NCBI GenBank assembly: GCA_029204225.1
Contig: CM055098.1
Location: forward strand, 11,985,552 to 12,049,551
DNA: 64,000 nt
From: Diphasiastrum complanatum
Lineage: Eukaryota; Streptophyta; Lycopodiopsida; Lycopodiales; Lycopodiaceae
Direction: 5' to 3'
The notes below the pieces were generated by a model that was not told where the DNA came from, searched no databases, and saw nothing but the letters and a program-made list of their open reading frames with translations. Of this stretch, positions 37,620 to 48,212 are shown piece by piece; position 1 is the first letter of the stretch; every line of letters begins with the position of its first letter. The translations under genes were made by a program, and so were the position numbers.

Positions 37620-38336
37620 TGAAGGTGGAGGTCAATTCTAGTATTGGGTAGATATCAAAAATTTGATATCAAGCGAGTCTAGATATTGTAGTTTTTTCAA
37701 AAATTTAATATCAATCAGGTATCACTATAAGTAGGCATATGAGTTGTAGACTGGTATAAACCAGATTGGTATCACAAGAGTGATACTAGCCAATTATCTA
37801 CCTGCATATAAACATGTACAAATTGCTAAAGATGATGAGAATCAGTCGTGAAACTGTCGCGACAACCACGATCCTCTTTAGCTTTCGGATGGATTTCAGA
37901 TGTGATCGCTGGACACTGCTAGCTGAATCACTCCTACAGTCCTCCAGAATGTAGTCAGGCACTGCTGATCTACGTTTATAAAATGAATGCAGCATTTAAC
38001 ATAGTTTCAACCAAGGTGCAGAATTAAAATGAACAAGATAATTCAGACACACGATTAAAGCAGAAGCATTTGCATTCGAGATCGATCCTGATCACAGAAC
38101 TCGTCTCGCACACAGGCGGACTTGTTGTCTGTATTTTGTCTTGATTGCTTGCTAGCATCAAACTACTTCATTACATTGTATGTGTGCTCTCTACTAATCT
38201 ATATGTCAAGTATCATCCAGTAAGTATAGTCGCTCTATGTAAATCTAAGATTAGAGTGAATAAGCATCTACAATTAATCAGGGAATTCCAAGAGTGGCAG
38301 ATTAGCCATGACCTAAAGTGTATTTGTTGACGTCAT
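37620..38336. other. Spacer left of the intact copia element
   Basis: AT-rich with short repeats of GATATCAA near 37,650-37,720; no gene recognised. It ends in TGACGTCAT, which abuts the LTR. Confidence 0.5.
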
Positions 38337-38991
38337 TGTGAAAATTGTCAACATTTCCTAGCTAGTTTGAGGCCTAAATTGGCTAAAATTGTAAATAGTT
38401 TTGGTTCTGGAGTTTCACACGTGTGAACCAGGCCACAATGTTTTTATTTACTGTATTTTTTCAGTATGATGAAGTGTCAAACTTCATACCCTTCAAAATG
38501 AGACCATTTTGATGTATTTTGGTCATATAAGCCATTTTTAGCTATTTTTCCTATATAGGGAATATCTAGGGTCAAGTACCTTCTAGAGAGAGGAGAGAGA
38601 GTCATCTTCCTCATCCATAAATAGTAGGGAAGTCGTGGGGAACAGGTTGGAGAAACCTTTTGTATGCTTCATTGAGATCAATAGATCATTGTCATTGTTT
38701 CTTCCTCCATTGAGAGCATTGTTGTGTGTATTGTCTTCAAGCTATTGTGTATGATCTTAGGTGCTTTCCAAAAGTGATAGGCTGATGTATTATGGACTGT
38801 ATAATGCTATTTTGGGCCGCACTTGATGTTTATGGAAGTTTCCATTTGTGATAAATGCTTTTTGATCAAGTTCTTTGCATTCTAGGTAGCATAGAATGTG
38901 TTGCCAATTCCTAGCTTATGTAGTTTGGAGTGCAAGCATTCAAGCCAATGATCTTGGAGTTTAGATCCACTTAGGATCTGTATTTTTCACA
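38337..38991 (+). repeat. 5' LTR, 655 bp
   Basis: TGTGAAAATTG to TTTTTCACA. A TATA candidate CTATATAG lies at 38,551-38,558. A perfect 14-bp palindrome TTCACACGTGTGAA is at 38,414-38,427. Confidence 0.95.
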
Positions 38992-39003
38992 TGGTATCAG
39001 AGC
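38992..39003 (+). other. Primer-binding site, initiator Met tRNA
   Basis: TGGTATCAGAGC follows the LTR without a spacer. Confidence 0.95.
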
Positions 39004-40163
39004 TGGTTGGCTTCTATTTACAGTAAGTATTCCATTTTTGGTGATATTTGGATGTTTGATCAAGTTCTAGCATGATTTTGCATTGCTTTGTTGATCAAAT
39101 CTTACTAACCTTTGTTTTGTGAGTTGAACTTGTGGATCAAAAGCATATTTCAGGTCTATTGAAGATCAGAGGCTGAAAAGAAACTATTTTGGATCAGATC
39201 ATAACACCTAATCATTTGTGATTGTGAGGCTTGTGCATATTCAATACTAACAATGTTCTTTTCAATCCTATTGTTGACAATCTCCATTCTTGGATGAACA
39301 CTCTCCTTAAGTGGATGAAACTTCTCCTTAAGTGGATGACAAATGCTCTTTTGAGTGAGTTGTAATTCTCCTAAAGGCTGAGCAAAGCTCCCATTTGGAT
39401 GAAAGATCCCCTTTTTTGGGTGAACATATTGTAAGCTCCATTGTGAAGAGCATATTGTAAAGATTGTCATCAATTTTGGCATAAATTTTGGTGTACTTTG
39501 TTGAGCATGTAAGTAACTCTCCTTATGTAATTTGATTGGAGCATTTGCTGGAAGGTGTTAACCATTATGCAAGTGTGTTTTCAGGTTCTTAACAGGTTGA
39601 GGAACATTCTCATGTGAAGTGATCTTAGATCTACATCTAAACACCAAGATTTGACAAGATAGTGAAGCTAGTCTTGTGATTCACTAAGTGTGCTCATTCA
39701 TTCACCTCTAAATCTTGTATTTATCACTTGCTGGAGTTTATAAACTTTTAGAAGTGTGGTTTACATGTGTTTTTAGAGGTTGAATCAATATCTTAGTGTG
39801 TTGATCATATGTTGATCAAGTTTGTTCATTACTAGGTAATCTTGGCATCCTAGTTTTGGGTATTTTCTAAGAATGCAAGTAACTCTTCACACCATAACTT
39901 GATTTGGTCACTTGCTGGAAAGTTTGAGAGCTTAAGCAAGAGTGTGTTCAGGTTGGTTTGATTTTGTAATCCATTCTTAGTGTGTGCAAAGTGTTGCATG
40001 TGTTTCAATCTTCCTTTCTATGCTTGGAAACCATCTAGGTTCAAGATAGAAGTGTTTTAGGGTCCTAAATCTTCATAGATCTCTTTATCTATCATTTGTT
40101 GAGAGAAAAGTGAGTGCTAAGTGCTTTAGGACAGAACCTAAAAGTTGAAGAAACATTAGAATC
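39004..40163 (+). other. Untranslated leader with internal repeats
   Basis: 1160 bp without a long frame. Three diverged copies of AGTAACTC..TTGCTGGAA..AAGTGTGTTTTCAGGTT occur at 39,511-39,590, 39,721-39,783 (partial) and 39,876-39,957. The packaging signal presumably lies here, but cannot be pointed to. Confidence 0.7.
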
Positions 40164-43100
40164 ATGGCTTCCAATGGTGGGATCATGCTAGAGTCTAGTG
40201 AAAGGTTGAGTTCATCAAACTACTCTACTTGGAAAGTGAGGATGGAGTCCTTACTTGAGTTGAATGAACTCATGGACATAGTTGCAGAAATTGAAGAGAG
40301 ACCTCTCACACTTCAAGAGCAACAAAGGTTTGATAAGAAGGCCAAAAGGGCTCTTCATATCATTAAAATGAATGTTACAAATGAACTTCTCAAGGAAGTT
40401 GGAAAGTGTCAAAGTGCAAGTGAGGCATGGAATGCCTTAAAGAAGCTCTTTGAATCAAAGTCCACATCTAGGGTATTGACCCTAAGGAGACAAATATTTT
40501 CTAGTAGGCAAAGAGAGGGTGAAAGTGCTCATGCATTTATCTTGAGAGTTAAGTCCCTAAGTGATGATTTAGCATGCATTGATGAGAACATAAAAGATGG
40601 TGAAATAGTCCAAGTTATGTTGAATGGTTTGCTAAATGAACATGCTAACCTTGTGCAAAGTTTTGCCATTCAAAGAGTCTTGCCAAGTGTGGTTGACTTG
40701 CAAGAAATCTTATTGGCTGAAGAACATAGGTTGCAATCAAAGCTTGATGGTGCATCCTTGCAAGGTGGAGGTGAAGAGGCTTTCTTCACAAAAGGCAAAT
40801 TCAAGGGCAAAGGTAAAGGCAAAGGGAAATGGTCCAAAGGTGGTAACTTTGATCATGATGATCACTCTTCCTCTTCCTCTTCTACTAAGAACAATAAGTC
40901 AAAGTTCAAGTGCTTTTATTGTGGGATAAAAGGTCATTTTGCAAATGAATGTTATAAGAAGAAAAGAGAGCAAGGAGAGAGGCAAGGAAATCTTACAATA
41001 GATGAGGAAGAACATAACACATGTGAATCACTTGTTATGACTTCAAGTTTGTTAGCCAACATAGATGATAATGATCCTTGGTGGATTGATAGTGGAGCCT
41101 CATCTCACATGACAAGACATAAGGAATACTTTACATCCTTATTGTCTTATGAGGGAGAAGGTAACATCATCTACACTGCAAATGATGGTCAATGTGACAT
41201 CAAAGGCATAGGCACTATTCCTATTTCCCTTTCAACAAATAGGAAAGCAAATCTTGAAAATGTTTTGTACATTCCTTCAATCACTAAGAATTTGCTTAGT
41301 GTAAGTCAAATGATTGACAAAGGACTTGATGTGGAGTTCATTGGAGATGCATGTTTGATAAGTAAATGTGGATCCTTGATTGCTCAAGGTAGGAGGCATG
41401 GTAAACTTTTCAAGCTTGATGCATGTGTGATCTCTAATCATGAAGGATGTATGGCTAGGGAGCAATTGACAAACCAAGAAGTTTGGCACAAGAGGTTGGG
41501 CCGCCATCCCAACTTCAAATCTTTGGAGGTAATGGCAAAGAAAGAGCTTGTTCTTGGTCTCCCTAAAAGTCTTGTTGCAAACAATAGTGTTTGTGAACAT
41601 TGTGCCTTGTCCAAATCTCATAGACTTGCTTATTCTAGATCTACTTCTAGATCTAAAGAAGCTTTTCAACTTGTGCATTCTGATATTCATTCTTCTAGTA
41701 CAACTAGCAATGGTGGGGAAAAGATGTATGCAACTTTCATTGATGACTTTAGTAGGTATACTTGGATCTATCTTCTTAAAAGTAAGGATGAAGTGTTTGC
41801 TGCATTTGTCAAGTTCAAGAATGAAATGGAAAACCAATTCAATACAAAGATCAAATGCTTAAGATCTGATAATGGAGGGGAATACACCTCAAATAGGTTC
41901 AAAGACTTTTGTATAGCACATGGGATTAAGAGGGAGATGTCTAGTCCTAGGACTCCACAACAGAATGGAGTGGCCGAGAGGAAGAATAGAACCCTTTGTG
42001 AATGTGCCAAGGCAATGAGACTACATGCTAATCTTGCTAAGTCTTTTTGGGGGGAAGCTTTAGCATGTGCTAACTATCTATGTAATAGATGGACAAGTGC
42101 TTCCTTGGATGGTAAAACTCCTCATGAGGTTCTTTATGGTAGAAGGCCGAGTGTCAAGCATTGTAGGATCTTTGGATGTACATGTTTTGTCAATATCACA
42201 CTTGATGATAGAACTAAAGAAGATCCTTCATCAAAGAAGGGTGTGTTTGTTGGCTATAGTGAAGTAAGCAAGGCTTACAAAGTGTACATTCCTTCTACAA
42301 AGAAAGTTGTCATAAGTAGGGATGTCATCTTTCATGAAGAGAATGTTTCCAATGTTGTTGATGTTGATGTTGATGTGCCTACTAATCATCATGATGTGCA
42401 AGATGTCTTGGATGAAGATGGAGATGCCACTCCAAAGCAAACTTCAAGGAAGACTCAAAGGCAAAGGGCTAAGCCATCAAGGCTAACCTATGATGAAAAA
42501 GGAAAGCAAGTGGTGGACAACTCTAACTTTGCTTTTCTTACCTCTTTTGATGAACCAACTTGTGTAGGTGAAGCAATTCAAAAGAAGGAATGGATCCAAG
42601 CCATGGATCATGAGCATCAAGCACTCATCAAAAGCAACACATGGAGGTTGGTAAAGCTTCCAAAGGACAAGAAGGCAATTGGTTGTAAGTGGATCTTCAA
42701 GATCAAGACAAATCAAGATGGATCAATCAACAAGTACAAGGCAAGGTTGGTGGCAAAGGGGTATGCTCAAGAATATGGTATTGACTATGATGAGACCTTT
42801 GCACCCGTGGCAAAGATGGTAACTATTCGAATCCTAATCTCTCTTGCAACTCTTTATGATTGGGATATGTGGCAAATGGATGTTACTAATGCCTTCTTGA
42901 ATGGTGATCTTGAAGAAGATATTTACATGGAGCAACCCGAGGGCTATGTTTCACATGATGAGCCTAATCATGTGTGCTATCTCCAAAAGAGTTTGTATGG
43001 GCTAAAGCAAGCACCAAGGAGTTGGTATGCTAAGCTCAATTCCTTCTTACTTTCTCAAAACTTTGTTATGAGTGAGTATGATCATTCTCTCTACTTTAGA

Positions 43101-44120
43101 TTGGATGAAAATGATATCACTTTACTTTTGATCTATGTTGATGACATTATCTTAAGTGGTGGTAACAATCTAGATATAGATGAAATCAAGATGGCACTCA
43201 AAAGAGAGTTTGAAATTCAAGATCTTGGTAAACTTCATTATATCTTAGGAATAGAGATTATTAGAACTTCTAAATCTACATTCATATGTCAAGAAAAGTA
43301 TGTTAACTCTATTCTAAAAAGGTTTCATATGGAAGATTGTAAAGTTGTTTCTACTCCTATGGAATCAAATGTAAAGCTAACTACAAGAAGTAATGAAAGA
43401 TCCTTCAAGGACATTACTCTCTATAGAAAGCTAATAGGATCTCTTATATGGTTAACCATCACAAGACCTGATCTAAGCTTTGTGGTTGGTAAACTAAGTC
43501 AATTTATGCAAGATCCTAGTGAGGCTCATTGGAAGCTAGGAAAGAGAGTACTTAGATACATCTCGGGATCTAGAGATTTTGGCATCTTGTATGGAGGTAC
43601 TACACCTAACCTTTGTGGATTTTCAGATTCAGATTTTGCAGGTGATCAAATGGATAGGAAGTCAACAAGTGCCTTTGCAATCTATCTTGGAGATGGAGTG
43701 GTCTCATGGCTATCAAAGAAGCAACCAACTATCTCTCTATCTTCCACCGAAGCCGAGTACAAGGCATTAACAACATGCACCAAGGAGATTCTTTGGATCA
43801 AGAGGATGTTATTGGATCTTCACTTGCTGGAACCAGAGAAGACTCCAATCATACTTTGTGATAACCTTTCAGCCCAAAGCTTGGCAAGCAGTCCTGTTTT
43901 TCATGCAAGGAGCAAGCACATTGAGATTGCTCACCATTTTGTGAGAGATCAAGTCATTGCCAAAGAGGTGGAGCTTCAACATGTCTCTTCAAAGGAGTGT
44001 GTGGCTGATATCTTCACCAAACCATTGGGAAAGGACCTATATTTAATGCATAGATCTAATCTTGGAATGTGCTCAAAGACTATGTTGAAGCTAGCATCCA
44101 ATGTTGAAGAGGGAGTGTGA
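40164..44120 (+). CDS. Copia Gag-Pol polyprotein, 1318 aa
   Basis: One open frame starting MASNGG in the context ATCATGG. Domains in order: Gag (about 1-240, UBN2-type), zinc knuckle C250-x2-C253-x4-H258-x4-C263, aspartic protease (WWIDSGASSHM, catalytic D309), GAG-pre-integrase with H442, H448, C477 and C480, integrase core D507-D569-E605 (a D,D35E spacing), integrase C-terminal KGVFVGYS (692-699), reverse transcriptase (D906 in QMDVTNAFLNG; YVDD with D993 and D994), and RNase H (D1155/D1157, E1196/E1198, D1233). The finger reads WHKRLGRHPN: an extra Arg codon (41,502-41,504) separates Gly and His, where relatives have LGHPN. The frame runs through the polypurine tract and ends 5 nt inside the 3' LTR. 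Apart from the extra Arg, all catalytic residues are present. Confidence 0.95.
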   Translation: MASNGGIMLESSERLSSSNYSTWKVRMESLLELNELMDIVAEIEERPLTLQEQQRFDKKAKRALHIIKMNVTNELLKEVGKCQSASEAWNALKKLFESKSTSRVLTLRRQIFSSRQREGESAHAFILRVKSLSDDLACIDENIKDGEIVQVMLNGLLNEHANLVQSFAIQRVLPSVVDLQEILLAEEHRLQSKLDGASLQGGGEEAFFTKGKFKGKGKGKGKWSKGGNFDHDDHSSSSSSTKNNKSKFKCFYCGIKGHFANECYKKKREQGERQGNLTIDEEEHNTCESLVMTSSLLANIDDNDPWWIDSGASSHMTRHKEYFTSLLSYEGEGNIIYTANDGQCDIKGIGTIPISLSTNRKANLENVLYIPSITKNLLSVSQMIDKGLDVEFIGDACLISKCGSLIAQGRRHGKLFKLDACVISNHEGCMAREQLTNQEVWHKRLGRHPNFKSLEVMAKKELVLGLPKSLVANNSVCEHCALSKSHRLAYSRSTSRSKEAFQLVHSDIHSSSTTSNGGEKMYATFIDDFSRYTWIYLLKSKDEVFAAFVKFKNEMENQFNTKIKCLRSDNGGEYTSNRFKDFCIAHGIKREMSSPRTPQQNGVAERKNRTLCECAKAMRLHANLAKSFWGEALACANYLCNRWTSASLDGKTPHEVLYGRRPSVKHCRIFGCTCFVNITLDDRTKEDPSSKKGVFVGYSEVSKAYKVYIPSTKKVVISRDVIFHEENVSNVVDVDVDVPTNHHDVQDVLDEDGDATPKQTSRKTQRQRAKPSRLTYDEKGKQVVDNSNFAFLTSFDEPTCVGEAIQKKEWIQAMDHEHQALIKSNTWRLVKLPKDKKAIGCKWIFKIKTNQDGSINKYKARLVAKGYAQEYGIDYDETFAPVAKMVTIRILISLATLYDWDMWQMDVTNAFLNGDLEEDIYMEQPEGYVSHDEPNHVCYLQKSLYGLKQAPRSWYAKLNSFLLSQNFVMSEYDHSLYFRLDENDITLLLIYVDDIILSGGNNLDIDEIKMALKREFEIQDLGKLHYILGIEIIRTSKSTFICQEKYVNSILKRFHMEDCKVVSTPMESNVKLTTRSNERSFKDITLYRKLIGSLIWLTITRPDLSFVVGKLSQFMQDPSEAHWKLGKRVLRYISGSRDFGILYGGTTPNLCGFSDSDFAGDQMDRKSTSAFAIYLGDGVVSWLSKKQPTISLSSTEAEYKALTTCTKEILWIKRMLLDLHLLEPEKTPIILCDNLSAQSLASSPVFHARSKHIEIAHHFVRDQVIAKEVELQHVSSKECVADIFTKPLGKDLYLMHRSNLGMCSKTMLKLASNVEEGV
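44106..44115 (+). other. Polypurine tract
   Basis: GAAGAGGGAG, directly before the 3' LTR, and still within the coding frame. Confidence 0.9.
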
Positions 44121-44765
44121 AAATTGTCAACATTTCCTAGCTAGTTTGAGGCCTAAATTGGCTAAAATTGTAAATAGTTTTGGTTCTGGAGTTTCACACG
44201 TGTAGGCCACAATGTTTTTATTTACTGTATTTTTTCAGTATGATGAAGTGTCAAACTTCATACCCTTCAAAATGAGACCATTTTGATGTATTTTGGTCAT
44301 ATAAGCCATTTTTAGCTATTTTTCCTATATAGGGAATATCTAGGGTCAAGTACCTTCTAGAGAGAGGAGAGAGAGTCATCTTCCTCATCCATAAATAGTA
44401 GGGAAGTCGTGGAGAACAGGTTGGAGAAACCTTTTGTATGCTTCATTGAGATCAATAGATCATTGTCATTGTTTCTTCCTCCATTGAGAGCATTGTTGTG
44501 TGTATTGTCTTCAAGCTATTGTGTATGATCTTAGGTGCTTTCCAAAAGTGATAGGCTGATGTATTATGGACTGTATAATGCTATTTTGGGCCGCACTTGA
44601 TGTTTATGGAAGTTTCCATTTGTGATAAATGCTTTTTGATCAAGTTCTTTGCATTCTAGGTAGCATAGAATGTGTTGCCAATTCCTAGCTTATGTAGTTT
44701 GGAGTGCAAGCATTCAAGCCAATGATCTTGGAGTTTAGATCCACTTAGGATCTGTATTTTTCACA
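44116..44765 (+). repeat. 3' LTR, 650 bp
   Basis: Identical by eye to the 5' LTR except one substitution and a 5-bp deletion at about 44,203, which destroys one arm of the TTCACACGTGTGAA palindrome. Confidence 0.95.
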
Positions 44766-45546
44766 CATGCCATCAGATCATATATTTGTACTTTTGGGTA
44801 CTTGTGTGATCTTTGTTGGTACTCTTTGGAGCGTGAGGGCAAAAATGGATTTCGCGACATTTTTCATCTCACGTCGTTGGTTTCGTTTTGCTAGTCTGCC
44901 TTTCTCTCGTACTAGACCGCAAAAGATTCTCGTGCCAGACTGCAAAAGATTCTCGTTCGTGAATCTTTTGTGTTCGCGAACCGTTCGTGATCGTCCCCTT
45001 TGACTTTCGTTTTCGTGAAATTTTTTCGTGTTTCGTGTCTCCTTACTTTCGTGTTCGTGAACATCTTCGTCAGGCCGAGAGCTAAAAGCTAGCAAGGCTT
45101 TGTAGTTAGAAACATTTTGTTTCTTTAGCTCCCTCTCAAAGCATGCTATTTTTGGTAGTTTTTACATTGTTGAGGGATCTCCAAGATTCCAACCCTAACT
45201 TGGTAGGGATGAAAGATACACCAATATTAGAATTAGGGATAGGTTTAGGGCTACTCATACCTGCCCAAAACCATCATGGATCATGTATATATAGGTGATG
45301 TTTAAGCAATTTCATGATTTTCCTCTCATATTGGTGCAATTGCTCTCTATGTTCATAATTCTTTGATTTCTTGTGATTTATAAGTCTGGTGAACAGTGCT
45401 CAAACTGTGGGAGGCCGTACATTCACACGTGTGAAGGCTTCTTAAAAAATTTGGGCCATTCAATGAGGTTCAAGCATAAATTTTTGATGGATTTTGATAA
45501 GCACCTTGTGCTAACATTATGGAATCATAATGTATTGTTTTCCTCG
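44766..45546 (-). other. Probable 3' non-coding/LTR sequence of the adjacent copia fragment
   Basis: 44,930-45,070 is rich in TTCGTGTTCGTGAA words. GCTCCCTCTCAAAGC at 45,130-45,144 is shared with 12,370-12,388, next to the other copy of this copia family. A perfect TTCACACGTGTGAA lies at 45,422-45,435. No gene recognised. Confidence 0.4.
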
Positions 45547-46620
45547 TCATTTCAAGTGTTTTAGGATCTCTTTTTTGTCCAGGGCTTTGGTGAAGATGTC
45601 AGCAACCATGTCTTTCGTTCCGATGAAGGTGGTCTGCAACATCTTCTTTTCAATTAGATCCCTGCCCAAGTGGTACTTGATCGCAATGTGCTTCGTTCTG
45701 GAATGGAACACGGGATCTTTCGTGAGGTGTATTGCAGAGGTGTTGTTTATCTGCAAGACCAGGGGCTCGTTCCTTGTTTCGCCCAATTCATCCAAGAACT
45801 CCCTTAGCCAGATTATCTCGTTGGCCATCTTTGCTACTGTAGCGTACTCTACTTCGTAGGATGACTGGGCTACAATGGTCTGCTTCTTGCTGACCCAGAG
45901 TACTGCTGATCCTGATGCGATGGTGCATCCTCCTGAGACGCTTTTACAATCGTCCTTGAGAGATGCCCAGCTAACATCGTTGTAGAAAAGTATCCTGAAA
46001 CCTGCATCATGACAATAACACAAGCCATAATCCCTCGTTAATTGAAAATATTGCAAAATTCATTTTGCAATCTTCCAATGTGTCGAGCCTAGTTTCGTAC
46101 AGAATTGGCTCATTCTGAATACTGCATAAGCAATATCAAAACGTGTGTTGTCTGCAAGGTACATCAGTGATCCTATTAGCTTCATGTAAGGTGTGAGTTG
46201 CATTTGTTCTCCTTCTTCCTCAGTCTTTGGACAGTCATCATTCGCAAGCACCATCCTTGCGAGCATTGGAGTGTTTGCTCCTTTGCAGTTCAGCATCCCA
46301 AAGTCCTCTAGGATCTTCTGGGTGTATCTGGACTGGTGAAGGTATAACTTACCTCATAGTCCCTTTCAATTTGTAAGCCTAGGTAACACCTGGCTTCTCC
46401 CAGATCCACTATCTCAAAATGTTTCGAGATGTCTGCCTTTACTTCAACAATTAGTTGCTCACTCCTGCAAAGTATCAGTGTGTCGTCCACATACACAGCC
46501 ACAATGATGATCTGCCCATCTGTAACTCTGACATATACATTGGAATCAGCCAACAGAGGCTTGAATCCTAATGATTTCACCATTGTCGGGCTAATTGTTT
46601 CAGACCGTAGATGCTTCTAT
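45547..46620 (-). pseudogene. Copia RT / RNase H fragment
   Basis: Minus strand. RT part: MVKSLGFKPLLADSNVYVR, VYVDDTLILC, then DLGEARCYLGLQIE. Next GANTPM and LIGSLMYLADNTRFDIAYAV. RNase H has YNDVSWASLKDD, GGCTIASG, VSKKQTIVAQSS and ADIFTKALDKKEILKHLK. The second RNase H acidic position is QINNTSA instead of CDNTSA (Asp lost). Frames shift near 46,320 and 46,060. Upstream RT, integrase and Gag are missing. The 5' half of a similar element lies at 55-57 kb on the same strand, but the MDP-1 gene and other elements separate them. Confidence 0.85.
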
Positions 46621-46663
46621 GCATTCAGCATGCATAGTCAGGAAGTGAACTCGAGACATATCC

Positions 46664-46752
46664 TGGGGGTTGATCCATATGGTGACTGAATGACCTATGG
46701 TGACTGAATAGGTCATATGGTTGATCCATATGACCTATGGTGACTGAATAGA
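46664..46752. repeat. Short tandem duplication
   Basis: GTTGATCCATATG and CCTATGGTGACTGAATAG each occur two or three times within 90 bp at the edge of the copia fragment. Confidence 0.8.
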
Positions 46753-46779
46753 GGCTCTGAAACCTTCTCTCCTGTCATC

Positions 46780-47080
46780 AAACATTCGTCCCTACGTCTT
46801 GCTTTTGAGAGAGAGAGAGATGGATCTTGGAAAGAAATGGAGGAGTCACATAGACCCCCAAAGCCTAGGAATATTCCTTCCAAGACCCTAATCCTTTACT
46901 AAATTGTCATTCAATTGCTTCTGATCTCCTCAATTTGCATAAAAGTTGACAATCACCATGCACTACTCCACATGCACTAATTAGAGTGTTTGGGCTTTGA
47001 TAAGATTATTAATTACATTTTTGGCTTTATTCAGAATGACGAGGCATAAGATATAAACTCGTACACTGGAGTGCCAAATA
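46780..47080. repeat. LTR-like sequence related to 24,101-24,480
   Basis: CATGCACTACTCCACATG..AATTAGAGTGTTTGGG (46,959-46,993) matches 24,421-24,456 with several substitutions. No PBS or partner is seen. 47,081-47,388 holds nothing recognisable. Confidence 0.4.
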
Positions 47081-47388
47081 TCTATGTGAAGAATTATACC
47101 GAATCCTCTGAACCAGAAATAGACATGACAGTAATCATTGTCCATAGACACTTATTCTTAGGATGTGAATACCATGTATTATGAATTTTTCTTCTCATGA
47201 GTAAATCTGATATAGGGGATGCTTAGGATCCTCCCATTGACCCAAGACCAATCACCCATCATGGTGATCCACTTAAAATCAAGCTTGGTATATTTTGGGT
47301 TTGGGCTTATATGCCATAATCTACAAATTAGTTTGACCAAATAGGATTCGTACCTTGTAAACTCCAATAATTATAACATTAGCCCTTC

Positions 47389-47505
47389 CATGTTATGGGG
47401 GTATTACCCAACGGGGTTGGCTCGGCTGGTTAGCTTGGCATCCGGAGTTTCTTTGGTCCCAGGTTCGAGCCTCCCCTTGGAAACCAAAAAGCATGTTATG
47501 GGGGT
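47389..47505 (+). mobile_element. tRNA-derived SINE with 14-bp target duplication
   Basis: A perfect direct repeat CATGTTATGGGGGT (47,389-47,402 and 47,492-47,505) flanks an 89-bp body. The body has a pol III A box TGGCTCGGCTGG (47,418-47,429) and B box GGTTCGAGCC (47,462-47,471) at tRNA-like spacing, and ends in a short A-rich stretch AAACCAAAAAG. Target duplication plus A/B boxes plus A-rich tail are the hallmarks of a SINE moved by LINE machinery. It is very short: only the tRNA-like head is present. It does not read as a complete cloverleaf tRNA. Confidence 0.75.
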
Positions 47506-47833
47506 GTCAAGTGCCTATCATTGCTTATCACGACGGGCAAACTCGAGTCCATTTTTTGGAACTAGGGATATTGATCTACATGTTAGGTTTTCGAGTTGCC
47601 AAGGGCAATTTAAAGAATATGTACCCATGGAATGACATAAGTTCAAACGAGCCAAATTAGCTTGAAGCACTGCATTCAAAACTCACCACTGAAGAATGCA
47701 AAAGGAGGCGAGGGGCTTTTACCACTCATATCGCTTGGCAAAGCTTAAGAAATTGGGGCAAGATAAAGGTCCAAGCAAAAGGCATCATTGCTAGTGTGAG
47801 ACCACCTTTGGTAGGCCAATCAAGAACTTGGAC

Positions 47834-47835
<2 letters not shown>
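47506..47835. other. Spacer, no gene seen
   Basis: No recognised coding or repeat signal. Confidence 0.5.
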
Positions 47836-47909
<74 letters not shown>

Positions 47910-47910
47910 G
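47836..47910. repeat. (GA)n microsatellite, one interruption
   Basis: GA units with a single ACA break at 47,900-47,903. Confidence 0.95.
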
Positions 47911-47944
47911 CCAACATATTGGGTATCCTTCATGAGGTAGCACA

Positions 47945-48212
47945 CTAAGTTGCAAGAGAAACAAAGCATGCTACAAGACGATAGCTAGTCATTGGATGAA
48001 GGATACTTGATGCGGCAATTGAAGATGGACGACGCAAATTAAATGTATTTTTGCTTTCGAGCCCATACTATGTACTAAGTATTCTCATTAGGATGACGGC
48101 TATTGGCAGTAGCAGGTTGAGCCGCGAGAAAGGCGAAACCTACTGCAAGATGGTAGTCAGATGTTAGATGAAGTATACTTGACGTAAGAGTTGCAAATGG
48201 ATGCCTGAGATA
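47945..48212. repeat. Diverged ~170-bp tandem duplication
   Basis: ACGATAGCTAGTCATTGGATGAAGGATACTTGA-like sequence at about 47,978 returns as ATGGTAGTCAGATGTTAGATGAAGTATACTTGA-like at about 48,149 (shown only in outline). It lies about 320 bp before the MDP-1 start. Confidence 0.6.

Larger units (their letters stand above)
38337..44765 (+). mobile_element. Complete, young Ty1/copia retrotransposon
   Basis: 6.43-kb element with all parts needed for autonomous transposition: 5' LTR 38,337-38,991, PBS from 38,992, leader, uninterrupted Gag-Pol 40,164-44,120, polypurine tract 44,106-44,115 and 3' LTR 44,116-44,765. The LTRs differ by one substitution (G/A in GTGGGGAAC / GTGGAGAAC) and a 5-bp deletion, so insertion was recent. 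The flanks are GTCAT on the left and CATGC on the right, so no 5-bp target duplication is seen. Confidence 0.95.

Noticed and set aside
41277-41837. 186-codon minus-strand frame inside the intact copia pol
   Set aside because: Antisense shadow of the Gag-Pol frame.
47403-47491. Functional tRNA gene
   Set aside because: A and B boxes are present, but I could not fold a full cloverleaf, and the flanking 14-bp duplication points to a SINE.
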